NCBI GenBank assembly: GCA_032433595.1
Contig: JASWJB010000281.1
Coordinates: 1-59,173, forward strand
Length of the DNA stretch: 59,173 bases
From: Conoideocrella luteorostrata
Taxonomy: Eukaryota; Ascomycota; Sordariomycetes; Hypocreales; Clavicipitaceae
Direction: 5' to 3'
The position numbers and the translations under genes are program-made. Under the pieces are notes generated by a model, which saw nothing but the letters and a program-made list of their open reading frames with translations, did no database searches and was not told the DNA's origin. Of this stretch, positions 22,850-34,769 are shown one piece after another. Each line of letters opens with the position of its first letter. Position 1 is the stretch's first letter.

Positions 22850-24393
22850 CATGAAGTAAGATTGCGCGTGAGAAGCAATCGGGATGGGTTGGTGCGAAGT
22901 ATGCTTATGTTGGAATGGGGTTCAGTTCTGTTGCGTTGCGCTCTGTCCTGTCTTTCGGCTAGTAGGAAATGACATTGTCCATTTTGAATCTTATGTATTC
23001 GATAAAATTAATAACGCCATGCGCCTGCTGTTTCGATCGTAAATGATGCCTTCATCTTGGGATGAGTAGCACACCCTAAGTGACTTCATCAGATCACGGT
23101 CGCGTCTCACGGTTAGTCGAGAAAGATGGCGTAAAAGCACTATAGAGTATAGCTCATTCCATCGCGGTGTGTTGTAGCATGTGTTAAAGATTTGAGTAGT
23201 TCGGCTGAAGCCCTCACGATCGTTATGACAAAAAGCAACAGAAAAGTGCCTGAAGTGAAGTTCGAGGCGACAACGAGAGATGGTAGGTCAGAGGTGGGTC
23301 TGCAGTGACATCAACGCCAATCAGCGTGTGTCATTTCAAATCGTTTGATGCTCCGCAGCGTGAATCATAACGTTGAATCAGAACTGCGTGCCATTGTTAG
23401 CTTATCAGATCGAGTAGGGTTATCACCAAAGCTTAGATTTAGATCTTTTCATCTGATGACCATCACGTCCTGTTAAATCTGAGACACATGGGCGCTTGTT
23501 CGTTACCTGGATCCTACAGATGAATCTAATCTGGGCCAGCAGCACTGGTGATCAGGTAATGCAACCCCAAATCCCGACCCAAAACAACAAGGCTGTTCAA
23601 CAAAATTCTCTCCGGGCGATAAGCGGTCGCAGTTATTACAGTCCCTCTCAAATTCAGCTCCTGACTGCCAATATCGGTATGTGCTCAGCGTGGACACAAA
23701 TTGTGTGATGCAATAGCGTTGAAACTTCCAAACTAAAAGTAAGCACGACTGAGGAAACAGGAATCTAAAAGGCCATCAAGTCTTCCAACGTCATTTTTGC
23801 CCAATTATAACTCTACAAAATGATAGTTACCGGCATGCGAGGCCCAATGTCCGATTCTCCCGTATCCTTGCCGATCTATTGGAGCATGGCCTCGAACTGC
23901 ACACTTGCACAACGGGGATAAGCCCGCGACCGCTGGCGCAATTGCGACCTTGAATGATCCAGTTAAAATATAGCACAAACTAGTAAATGACGCGCATGGG
24001 TCTATCATCGTCTTATCCCACGAATACAGGCTGATGAAACGGGCTGTGGCGGGACCTCGACCTTCTTGATCGGTCACGCAATCGCCATGCACCATCGCGA
24101 GCGAGCGCTCTCACACCAGACCTTTACTGGAGCATTGTATCACGTCAAACCCCACAAAGATTCATACCCCGGAAGTATGTACGGAAACAATGCGGACAGC
24201 GATTGCAGAGATACTGGGCCGCAAACATGTGGCCTTGCAAGGTTGGTAGCATTTATTGTGGTTATTGGTCTTATCAGGCGGCATGGTCTGTAGCATTGTT
24301 AGATCGCGTACTTATACGAACTCCTCCCCTCGCAGATGGGACGCATACATCATGCACAAATAGGTCTCCATCCTAGACCACCACTTCCTTAAA
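22850..24393. other. spacer, no gene seen
   Basis: This is a 1.5-kb intergenic stretch between the hypothetical gene and the transporter. The open frames are short on both strands, with no motif. It must hold the 3' end of the first gene and the promoter of the second. Confidence 0.5.
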
Positions 24394-26266
24394 ATGTCTG
24401 AACGAGGTAATATTGAGGCCTTCCCGGACCCTAAGGCATCGGTCGTTACCTCCAGCACTGTGCGCGGACGTCCACGGAGATGGTGGCAGCTGGGTGGCCA
24501 GGACATTAGCCATGTGTCCATTGATGCCGGTTACGAAACGAGTCCCTCCTCGGCGTCCTCATCTTCCTTGGATGAATCGACGAACAAGCAGGAAGACATC
24601 TTCATTGCCCCTGAGGCTTTGGATCTTTACAAGCCCGTCGAAGGGTTTGAAGGCAATCACAGATTTGACCCCACTGCTACATGGACGGCAGACGAAGAGC
24701 AGCGACTGGTGAGAAAGGTACAGCAAATACTAATGCTCTTCTCCGCAATTGCATCGACTTCTAACTGGTGACTATAGCTCAACTGGAAAATCGCATTGCC
24801 CACTTGTATCATGTTCTTCGCATTGCAGCTCGACCGAGGAAATATTTCCCAAGCTCTGTCCGACAACATGCTCGGTAGGTCGAGGACAATGCCCCAAGGC
24901 AAAAATAATACACAGCCAAGCTAACGAACGGCCACTTCTAGGGGATCTTGGCTTGAACACAAACGACTATAACAACGGCATGACCATCTTTTACTGCTCA
25001 TTCCTGTTTGCCGAGCTGCCGTCCCAGCTCATCAGCAAGAGGCTCGGCCCTGACACGTGGATCCCCATTCAGATGATCTGCTGGAGCATCGTGGCGGCGG
25101 CGCAGGCCGGCATACACAGCAGATCGAGCTTCTATGTGACGCGATTTCTCTTGGGCCTTATAGAAGGCGGCTTCATCCCGGACGTGATTCTCTACCTTAG
25201 CTACTTCTTCACAAATGCTGAGTTGCCCAAACGCCTGAGTTGGTTCTGGACCTCGTACCAGTCAACGCAAATCGTTGGAGCTTTCCTCGCTTACGGAATA
25301 CTCCATCTTCGCGGCAAGGGAGCACTGGGCGAGGGCTGGCGGTACATGTTCCTGATCGAAGGTGTCTTCACGGGCCTCATCGGCATCTGGACATGGCTGT
25401 ATCTTCCGGCCTCTCCCACCCAGACTGCTCGGGGCAGATACAAGGGCCTGGCTCGACCAAAGGAAGGTTGGTTCACCAAGGGAGAAGAAGTCATCATGGT
25501 CACACGTATTTTGCGAGACGACCCGGGCAAGGCTACCATGCATAACCGCCAAGGCTTGAGCTGGTCATTGTTCCGCAGCGCCCTCTCGGACTATCACTTA
25601 TGGCCCATCTATATACTCGGCCTAACATGGGGTATCCCCCTCACTCCCCCGCAGGCATACATCACACTTACCTGCAAGGCCTTGGGGTTCAACACATTCG
25701 AGACCAACCTCCTCACCATACCGGCATACACGATATTCATCATCCAACTCCTCTTTTGGACCTGGGTATCTGAAAAGGTCAACCAGCGCGTCCTCATCGG
25801 CCTTGTCACCCAGCTATGGGCCCTGCCTCTTCTCGTTGCTCTTGTTTCTCTTCCGGCCATTTTCCCCAACAGCAACTGGTCCAAGTGGGTTATCTCCACC
25901 CTCCTCGTCGGCTACCCATACTGCCACGCGGTGTTCGTTGCGCTTACATCCCGCAATTCTGGCTCTGTGCAAACCCGAACGGTTGGCTCGTCTCTCTACA
26001 ACATGTCTGTGCAGATGTCCAGCATCATCTCGTCACAGATTTACAGGGACAACGACAAGCCGTACTACTACAAGGGCAATAAGATTCTGCTGGGTGTTTT
26101 GGCATGGAACGTCCTCTTCATCGCGGGCATCAAAGCCTACTACGTGTTGGTGAATAAGCGTCGTGACAAGATCTGGCTGTCGATGACGCGAGAGGAAAGG
26201 ATTCATTATTTGGCAACTACCAAGGATGAAGGTAACAAGAGGTTGAATTTTAGATTTGGACACTAA
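24394..26266 (+). CDS. MFS transporter, Dal5-type anion:cation symporter family
   Basis: Three exons (24394-24717, 24778-24874, 24942-26266), with introns of 60 and 67 nt, give 581 aa. A roughly 110-residue hydrophilic N-terminus leads into twelve expected membrane helices. Signatures are LDRGNISQALSDNMLGDLGLNTNDYN around helix 1-2, the LGLIEGGFIPDVILYLSYFF stretch, and a long cytosolic loop (PKEGWFTKGEEVIMVTRILRDDPGK). Family members import allantoate, ureidosuccinate, nicotinate, pantothenate or other organic anions at the plasma membrane; the substrate cannot be read from the sequence. Exon 2 encodes the first helix and is needed for the fold, so splicing is well supported. No catabolic partner gene is adjacent. 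Confidence 0.93.
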
Positions 26267-26734
26267 TTAGCTGATGTGTGCATCGCTTTCGCAACGGATA
26301 GTATTGACCTTTGGAGTCGACACACGAGTTATGAACCAAAACGACCTGTCATGACTGCCCCGGAACATTTTTTCTGTTATTTAAGTTTGTTTGTTTCAGA
26401 ATCGGCACGAAACGCGAGTTTGCTCATTTTTTCACTTATGGAAACCTTGTCCTGTCTATTTAGAGCAGCTCCGCCTGGGCTTGTCGTCTGAGGGCCTAGC
26501 GCGGACTTGCACCGCGTGAGAAAATGGAGCGAAACGTACATAAGAGAATCCTCCTGGTATTGGAATGGGTGGGGATCTATACAGTCGCAACAGCTAGTAT
26601 ACATTCGCTTTGTAGCCGTCACCTTAGTCTTACAGCCTCTCTCCATCCTATTGTGCTATATACATGTTGCAGTACGTGCGTACAACGGATCGCAATGGGC
26701 AGGCCATGTGCTGGTGCCTGCAGGATGAGCTTTC
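26267..26734. other. short intergenic region
   Basis: This 470-bp spacer lies between the convergent transporter and citrate synthase genes. It would contain both 3' untranslated regions. No ORF or RNA is recognised. Confidence 0.5.
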
Positions 26735-28379
26735 TCAAAGCTTCGGCTTCAAAAGATGACCTTTCTCATCCGTGTATGTAGCAAGCTTGCTTCTCCTGCT
26801 ATCTCCGCCATGGGAAACTTGAACGGGTGTGCCAAACACGCCGGCATCGGCGGCTTGCTGCCTGCTTTCCAGGCCGACGTAGTTTCGCTCACCCTCGCCA
26901 AGGTACAGCTGTCTTGGCCTCCAGATCTTGACACCCGCCGGGTTAAGCATCTGCTGGCGCCAGTGGGCCAGCCATCCGACGCAGCGGGGCACAGCGAATA
27001 GCACGGGATAAAAGCTATACAAGAGCAAGTTGATTAGCAACTATTTGCTGAAGCTTTGCAAGAGTCATTGAGTCTCCGAAAGGTGTCGCTGAAACCTCGC
27101 CGAGCTCGTCTCTAACAACAGAGGAAAGGGGTGGGAGAATAAACTGGGAAAATACGTACTCGAGAGGAAAGCCCATGGCTTGATAGATCAAGCCTGAGTA
27201 GAAATCGACATTAGGATACAAGTTGCGCTTGCGCATGAATTCGCTCTCTCCGGCATATTTGGCGAGGGTCAGAGCGGTGTCAAGAAGCTTGTTGCGACCC
27301 GTCACCTGGAAGACTTGCTCGGCGAGCTCACGAATGGCCTTGGACCGCGGGTCAACATTCTTGTAAACGCGGTGACCGAACCCGACGAGCACGCGCTCTC
27401 GCTTTTCGACTTTTTGCATGAAGGCAGGGACATTTTCGGGAGACCCGATTTCCATGAGCATGCGGATGGCGCTTTCGGATGCGCCGCCATGGGACGGCCC
27501 GTACAGCGCAGCACAGCCGGCGGCCACAGCGCTGTAGGGGTCGACCAAGGAGCTGCCGACCTGGAGAACAGTGGCCGTAGAGCAGTTGACCTCGTGGTCG
27601 GCATGGATGATGAACAAGGCGTCAAGGGCCTTCTCAAGGACGGGGTGCGGCTGGTAGTCCCGTCCGGAAAGGTGGTCGAGGAGATACAGAAAGTTGCCGG
27701 CGTAAGAAAGACCGTGGGCGGGCCGGTTGAAGGGCCTGCCCTGTCGCATGCGGTAAGATGCGGCTGCCAGGGTCGGCGCCTTGCCGATGATACGCAGTAT
27801 CTGCTTGTCGAGAACCTGGAGCGACGCAGCATGGCCACTTGATGCGTTGGTGTAGAGCTTCTGGCCCTGCAGAGAGGGATTTGCCTCGGGCGCAAAGGCG
27901 CCGAGGGTGGCAAACGCAGAGGTCATCATGGACATGGGGTGCGAGTCGTAACGGAAGGACTTGAACATTCCCTCAATGTCGCTGTGGATGTAGGTATGAT
28001 GCATGATCTCATCCTGCCAGGTGCTGAACTGGGAGCCGGACGGCAGCTCGCCATAGATGAGCAGGTAGGCCGTCTCGAGGAAGTTGCTCTTGTTGACGAG
28101 CTGCTCAATGGGGTATCCACGGTAGCGAAGAATTCCGTCCTGGCCGTTGATGTATGTGATTTTGCTCTCAACCACGGCTGTGTTCATGTACGCAGGGTCG
28201 AACACCCTGAGGCCCTGGCTGGTCTCATCCTCGGCACGGTCTTGCTGCTGTGCCTCTGCCTTGATCTTCTTGATGTCGGTCGCCAGCACTGAATTGTTTC
28301 TGATGGGAATGTCGTAGGATTTTCCCGTGCGGTTGTCAAGCACCGTCAGAGATGGACTCGAGACGGCCCTTCTCGTCAT
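26735..28379 (-). CDS. citrate synthase, peroxisomal/glyoxylate-cycle type
   Basis: Exons 28379-27160 and 27014-26735 (145-nt intron, donor GTACGT, acceptor GTATAG) give 499 aa; the junction makes GFPLDFYPVLFAVPR. The enzyme condenses acetyl-CoA with oxaloacetate. Catalytic blocks are visible: SHGGA (His), VGFGHRVYK (His) and YPNVDFYSG (Asp), plus FNRPAHGLSYAGNFLYLLDH. The N-terminal SLTVLDNRTGKSYDIPI start resembles non-mitochondrial citrate synthases. The frame is open another 59 codons upstream, but that extension begins with GTG and contains no ATG, and a TATA box lies at 28564, so 28379 is the start. The C-terminus, LLKPKL, is a weak PTS1-like peroxisomal signal (consensus SKL). Reading through the intron would give a different 48-codon C-terminus lacking conserved residues. 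Confidence 0.93.
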
Positions 28380-28558
28380 CTTGAGCGTATTTTGTGAGCC
28401 GCGGCGGCAGTGTGCGACGATAGAGCGAGGAAGACCAGGAGATGAGAATGGACGAAGTGGATACGCAACAGCAACAGTGCGGCAGAAGGAGGGGATGATT
28501 TCGCAGCAGTGTGATTTGCGATGATTTGCGCTTGCAGCGAACGAGGTCGAAGCCACGA

Positions 28559-28564
28559 CTTATA
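28559..28564 (-). promoter_or_regulatory. TATA box candidate for citrate synthase
   Basis: TATAAG on the minus strand, 180 bp upstream of the ATG at 28379. If used, transcription would begin downstream of the GTG at 28556, arguing against a longer N-terminus. Confidence 0.4.
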
Positions 28565-29302
28565 TCCAAGTCCAAGATGGTGGCAGCGAGGTGCAGCGTA
28601 TGCGGGCTTTTCCGTGACGTCGCGAGGCCCGTCGCAGCTAACGCACTTGACATCTGAAAACAGACTGGCCCGTTCCAAAGCTCCAAACCTGGTGGGACAA
28701 GACCGAGGCACCCACGTACTGCTAGCCGTCAACGCTAAAATGACCAGCCGGAAGTCCCGCCTGTACCCGGCTGGGGATCGGATCAGCGGAACCAGACCAG
28801 ACCAGTCGGAGGCTGCACCAGGCTCTGCGCTCACGGCTGGCATGTGCCTGCGTCCAGTCTGCCGACTTTCAGAGTGTCACAACTTGTCTGCTGGCACTCT
28901 AACCCGGGTTCCAATTGTAAATGGCTCTGTACAACCAAAACGCGTCTGTACACATGTGCCAAAGCTGTCACCGGATAGATGAATGACCTTAATGTCCTTC
29001 TACTTGGGGTTGCGGAAGGGCGCATGCTCCGATTCTGCCAAGTAGCAACCTGCTTGAATGGGTCAAATGCCACGTTGACCTCAGCTCACACATACAACGT
29101 AACTGTCCACCTGTCCTCTCTGAAACAATAATCTACAGCCAGGCACTCACTACAACTGCCAATGCAACATGTACAATACCGCTATTCGTATCAAACCAAA
29201 AAAAATATGTAATTACACAAGAAAAAAACCTCCTGACCACCACAATGCAAGAACCATCCGCTCACCCCGGCTGCCAACAATACAACAAAGCACTCACTTC
29301 TG
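28565..29302. other. intergenic region, citrate synthase to lipoxygenase
   Basis: The spacer holds the distal promoter of citrate synthase and the 3' flank of the lipoxygenase gene. Near 29190-29240 it is A-rich on the plus strand. No gene is seen. Confidence 0.5.
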
Positions 29303-31309
29303 CTAAATAGACATGGTAAACAGCGCTACTTTCGGATCCAACGCTCGCCATAGAAAAGGTGCTCCGCGACACAGTCCCTCCCCATCAAAGCCTCTGCTTT
29401 CAATTTCTGCGCTCAGCTTCCTCATGGAAGACTCGAAAACACCAGCGGCGCGCTTTGTTTCGTCGTTCAAGCTCAACAGCAGATCCGCATCACTGAATGC
29501 CTTCATCAGCGTTCTACCTGAATCGACAAATTCAGGACGTGAAAATGCTGCAGCTAGACCTAATTGCCCCACCGACTGTGTTGCATTTGGCAGAGAAGAC
29601 AGGAGCTCGTTCTCCGATAGACCCTTCTTAGTCGGGAGAGGCTTGTAAAGAGCCATCGGGCTTAACGGGACAAGCGCATTGATGAATTGATCGTTGTTGT
29701 TCATGGCCTGGTGCTGCACGGCATTAAGGTAGGCGACATGCGTGAGAATGTCAATGAGCGTTGTCCTAGATATGTAGTCGCCTTCATTAGGATCGGGGAA
29801 GTCAACGGATCCTGCAGTTTTGACCTCCTCGAACCAGCAAGTAAGCTCCTGATCATCCGCAATAGAGTCTGGCTCCGTGTAGTAGGAGTGAACCAAAGTG
29901 GTCATGAAGGATCGCAAAGCCGACTCTATCGTCCTTGCATCATCAGCATAAGGGAAATGTTTCAGTGGTGGTCCAAATGGGCTGTTGAGAAGACCGGCTT
30001 TTTCGAGGCGATTTGCAAAATCTGGACGTCCGTTAGCAATCGATTTCAACATTTGCTTAAATACAAGTGCGCGCGCATGTTCCACGACGTACAATTTGCC
30101 TGGAACTCATTCTCGCCATTCTCATACAGGCCCACGGTGTACTGCATTGCGGATCTGCCACTGAAAGCATACAGTTGATCCACAAATGTTCCTGGCGCGT
30201 AAAGCCTCGTCTGAATGAAGTATCGGAGTGCGAAGGCATTGAACATTACTGTTAACACATATTAGCCACTGGTTCAACAATAAATAAAGCCGCGAAATCG
30301 CCATATTTACGTCTCTTGTAAATACCCAGCACGGGGTGGTTGTCGCCCATGCACCGCTGCGCCGCAAGGTACGGAAGCTCAACGACCATATGCGAGCTGG
30401 CAAAATGCCTCCATGGCGTGTCCCACACATCATTTTGCCCAAAGAGGATCTTCGCGAGGAGCCAATCGTGAGCTGAGTCCGCTGGTGTGTAGACCAGGTC
30501 ACTGCCCTCGTTGGGCTTGACCGCAAGAGGCAAGAAATCGTCGCTCTGGGGATGAATGTAGAAATAAGCTTCGCAAGACGCCGCAAAGCGACCGGCTTGG
30601 CGTGGAAGCTTGGAAATGGCCGTGTGGTCGACATAAAATAGTCGCCCGCTCTGGAGCAGCTGCTTTACCGTCTTGGTAGCCACCTTTCGAGCAACGGTAT
30701 CGTCAACTTTGAATGGGAGGCCGCTGTATGGCTTCAAGCGACGTATGGCAAAAGGATTGATGGTCAGGCGCTGCATGGAAAAGTAAAGATCGTGCGTATA
30801 ATTCGCGAAGAAACTATTATCTACCAGGTTTCCCATAGAGTTCTTCCATTGCTGATCGTACAGTTTCGAGTAGTCCGCCAACGATCGCAACCCGCCGGCC
30901 TAGAAATTACAGAGTTAGCCTTTTTGTAAGACTAAGATGCGCAAGACGTCCCGACCTGTTTGAGAGCTTGCAGCACAAGCTGAGCATCTTTATTCACGAT
31001 CTTTGAGTGTTCCTCTTGCTCCGCAGACAGATTTGCAAGGTCTATTTGCCAGATGGGATCTCCGAGGGGACCTGTAGGAAACGCAGTCCGATTCTGATCG
31101 GGTCCTGGCCCATACAGAATGCCCTGTCGCTTCAATTTAACGGCTTCAGCTCGCGCTTTGGGGTTCGAGTCCCTCGTCGGTAGCGAGAATGGAGTCGCTG
31201 GCGCACGGCGTATTATACCGTGCTCCGAAATGGTCGCCACCGCGCCGAGCACGAACACCAATGTAACAAGCCAGGTGGACAGCATGTTGCTCAACTGGCT
31301 TGCCGGCAT
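29303..31309 (-). CDS. secreted manganese lipoxygenase
   Basis: Four exons (31309-30956, 30899-30311, 30248-30093, 30021-29303), with introns of 56, 62 and 71 nt, give 605 aa. The enzyme oxygenates C18 polyunsaturated fatty acids to hydroperoxides. A signal peptide is present (core LVTLVFVLGAVATIS); a second ATG at 31285 is also possible. Metal ligands fit the Mn-lipoxygenase pattern: H283 and H288 (WRHFASSH), H470 and N474 (VQHQAMNN), and the C-terminal carboxylate of Ile605 (LFTMSI). These are within one residue of the positions I recall for the rice-blast Mn-lipoxygenase. The third intron is required to make FQANYFANRLEKAGLLNSPFG from otherwise out-of-frame segments. Several N-x-S/T sites suggest glycosylation. 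Regiospecificity cannot be read here. Confidence 0.93.
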
Positions 31310-33468
31310 CACTTTTGAGAGTCGAAATCATGCGCAGCGTTCAATTTATGGCGCCTTTCCAGCTACAGAACTGCAAAAGTTTTGCGCCCGTACGTTTGGA
31401 TTGGAAGCCACCGACAGACACATGGGAAGGTCCACGATAATGAACTGGGTACAGCTATAGAAGCATAATGAGTGAGGAGGGGATGGTGTCAAGACAGTTC
31501 GGGGGCATCGATCATTAATTCTCCCCCAGCTTTATTCCGCGTTTTTGTAGTAAGCGGGTCCGGATTTCCGGCTTGATTCGTTTGTTCGGTGTTTCTTCAA
31601 TACGACCTTGTGTTGGCAGCCGGGTCATGCTACCCAACAGCAATTCCAGTATCCTCCGAGCCTATTACATAATATCTGTATGCACCGCCCTGCGTCGAAA
31701 AGTTTATTTATAGGTAAGCCGGCTGCATTTTCGGCACATTGTCTGGGAACCGTGGGGCTGAAAATATTGATGGGTTGCACATAATAATTGTGATAAGGCA
31801 TTAAATTTGATCATGGGACCCACGAGTACGTCATACAAGACATATGGCGTCTTATCATCAGAGACAGTAACGCGCTCGCTTTCGTCGTTGAAACACTGGA
31901 TTTAAGCAGCGATGGATGAGTGGTGGGCATACCTTGAAAGATAGAGGTCACACTTGCGGTATTGATTGGCCTTTGGCCCTGTACGAAAAAAATTCCTTGC
32001 TCACGTGAACCTGTTTATATTCACTTCCCTATTTAGGCATCGCGAATCTCATTTCCCGGTTCAGCCGGGATCACATACGCCCCAAATAGGGAAAATCGTA
32101 TTTCGCGGCATAGAAGTATAGCCCCATCCATCTTAATTTTATGCAGAGAACGGACTGAGGCAAGATTTTTAGGAATGCGATATTACAGAATTCTCGTGGC
32201 TCATTATACTTGTTGGCCGTATTGAAGCAGCCACTCACAAGCAGAGTGACACAAGCTTTCATGCTTCTTCAGACATCATGTACTCCTCGACCTTCGGTAA
32301 CGATCTGGAAGTAGAACGGATCGACAGAGTCAAAATTTTGTGATATTGTGCTTCTCATCGTTAGGTTTTCGTTGTGTCGATTCCACCTCACCCGTAGATA
32401 CAGTCATATAAACATACTCTGCAGATATTTACTTGGGAAATCCAGTCATAATCGCTGCATTGAAATATCTAATATTTTGACATGGGCCAGCTAGGGATCG
32501 TCGGTTTAGCTGCCTTTCAAATTTCTACATGAGTTGCAGGGAATTCCATCTCATTTGTAAAATTAAATTCTAGCTAATAATTCGGCTTGTTCGTAGTATC
32601 TGATGATTCTGATTCCTATCGTTTGATGCCGGTCACAACGACGGAATTTGTCCGACGGGATCATTCGTTGACATGCTTTCTTGTGGCAAATATCGGGAAA
32701 ATTTAACAAAAGCTGAAGAGCAGATATTATAATTAGCTAGCTTTTAGAAACTGAATGATATCATGAAAAGTAGAATGGCGCTTGTCTCTTCTTTCTGCTA
32801 GCGGCTTACGTCACGGCTGTCTACTGGATGTTCTCACTATATGGTTGCAGTACAGCTAATATGGACTGCATCTTACCGGCCATGACGACTATTTAGGCAA
32901 CGAGGGCAATATTCCTGAATTGACAAACCAAAAATGTAACGATGCGGCAGCATGAATAACTAACGTGTAAAATCCGCTTTTTGTTTTCGCCGATTTTCTC
33001 GATATTGGCTTGTGAATGCATGCATGAAGGTTTTCCAGAAGACTAAATTGCGTTGTCTATAAAAGGGGCGAAAGATGAGACATATACCTCAAAGAACCGC
33101 TCAAGCCGGCTCATATTGACGCTGGCCACGGAATAAATGCTTGATGTGGCAATAGGCCCTATTTGTGGAACCCTTTCTCCGAATCCATTGATTGGGCTGG
33201 TGCCTCGGCCGAACTCTTCGCTACTGCTCTTGGTAGTCTCCGAATCAATTTTCTGCTTTGAGCCAAGCCACAATCGGTGGCTTTTGCACAGCAAATATAA
33301 CATGGTAATATTGGACGTGATTATCACCTGCGGTCTTTGTCCGTTGTACAGAATGTAATAGCTCTAAAATTTGCTAGGAAACTATCCCTTCGGCTTCGTT
33401 ACAGCTCGTATGCCAACATGACCTCTTTGACCTATCTTACATCTCATATGTCTCCGCCGTCAGATCAA
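31310..33468. other. 2.1-kb spacer, no gene seen
   Basis: Lipoxygenase promoter region followed by AT-rich DNA. All frames are short. No tRNA, repeat pair or protein motif was noticed. Confidence 0.5.
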
Positions 33469-33934
33469 TTACGCACGCTTCAAAATGCGTACTGACTTGA
33501 TATTGTCAACGACGTACACTGACGTCAGCTTATCTCCCTCAACAGAGAAAGTAACAGAATACTCCTTTTTGTCGCCCTTCTTGTGGAAAACCAACGCGCC
33601 GTTCTCAATATTGGCTGTTGTCTTGACAATCTTGCTGTCCAGTCGCGTTTCTTCGTACTCCTCGCCCAGCTGGAACTTCTGCTCATCAGTCTTGAAGGTC
33701 GTCATGGTCTTGAAGGTGATGGTGCCGTCTTCGGCAGTAGAGAACTCGACAGATGGAGACTGGGTCTTGGCCACAGTGCGCAGACCCCAGCCGATACCTA
33801 TTAAACTGGTGGTTAGTCGGGGTATTGCTGACACAGTTTCGACTCGTCGAGTTCAGCAGCTTACCGATAGCACTCAAAAAAGCGTCGACATTGTCACACG
33901 ACTCTTGGGTCCACAATCCATGGAATTGATCCAT
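33469..33934 (-). CDS. fatty-acid-binding protein (FABP/iLBP) family member
   Basis: Exons 33934-33865 (70 nt) and 33797-33469 (329 nt), with a 67-nt GTAAGC...ATAG intron, give exactly 132 aa, the usual length of animal FABPs. The family's N-terminal signature is present: FHGLWTQESCDNVDAFLSAIG (GxW, then N-x-D). It is followed by GIGWGLRTVAK, a Pro-turn, FKTMTTFKT, the FQLGEEYEETRLD strand pair and IVKTTANIENGALV. These small beta-barrels carry fatty acids or retinoids in the cytosol; no signal peptide is seen. Of the usual C-terminal carboxylate-binding residues, Arg127 is present (SVRILKR) but the R-x-Y Tyr is Leu, and the second Arg is not evident, so ligand mode may differ. The intron lies in codon 24, phase 1, matching the first intron of vertebrate FABP genes. 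Confidence 0.88.
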
Positions 33935-34769
33935 CTTTGGCGATTTACAATATGTGGCAGTAATAAGTGGGTGAGTGAATAAGTCAGTTAATGGGTGAGG
34001 GACGATTCGTTTGGGTAAGGGTGTGGTATGGGTACGGAGCTCTGTCAAGAGTACAAGCAGCAGATGGCCCTTTTATCATTTTCCCACAATCTCTCCACAC
34101 TACTGTACCCCGCGTCAGGGGAGTGGGTTATGTATGCTTTTTGTTAAGTATGTAAATTCCTCTGAATCATAAGCCAAAAGAGTGAAAACACGATGAGTCT
34201 TGACTCAGCCGCGGCACATGCCAAAAATCCGTCACCGAAGCGTTGCGATCCACAGGGGCCGCTCACCGGGGGTTTTGCCAAAAGAGACAAGCCTCTCCGA
34301 ACGGTACAAGATCCTCCATTGTGGAACCACCGCGGTCGAAGTACCTTGTTGTTCATGGGGCAAACCCCTAACTGTACAGAATCACAAGCTTGTCGCCGTC
34401 AACCGATGAATTTGAGTGATGCACGGCGGTGGAATATTCTACTCTGCATGTGAGCGAACGAATGTGTTCCGAACGTGTTCTAAACATAGACTAGGTTTGA
34501 CAGGTGCGCCACCAAGCCAATCAGCACATTAGTTCGATAGATCCTGTTTTCACTGCAACTTCAACCCATCTCAAGGCATTCTTAGCCTCTGCTCAGAAGT
34601 CGGCCCCACTGCATAACTCGTCCGATCGCTACTTCAAGCGAACTGTAACGACGGGCCTCTGCCTGTTATCGTACGGCTACCCCCGCTCCAGCCTATATTT
34701 TCCAGGCAATAGACACAGCGTAAGATAGCGTGGTAGCTTCGCTTCGCAGATATCACACGCAACAGAACT
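33935..34769. other. FABP-like gene upstream region
   Basis: Promoter of the FABP-like gene on the minus strand. A GATAAAAG box near 34070 is a possible TATA element about 135 bp from the ATG. No other gene is recognised. Confidence 0.4.

Noticed and set aside
27015..27159. Unspliced C-terminus of citrate synthase
   Set aside because: Reading through gives non-conserved residues, while splicing gives the conserved FYPVLFAVPR end in frame.
27302..27913. 203-codon minus-strand frame within citrate synthase
   Set aside because: It is an alternate frame of the same exon with Pro/Ser/Arg-rich, low-complexity translation.
31150..31180. GGTTCGAGTCCC, a perfect tRNA box-B match
   Set aside because: It lies inside a lipoxygenase exon, with no box A or cloverleaf around it.
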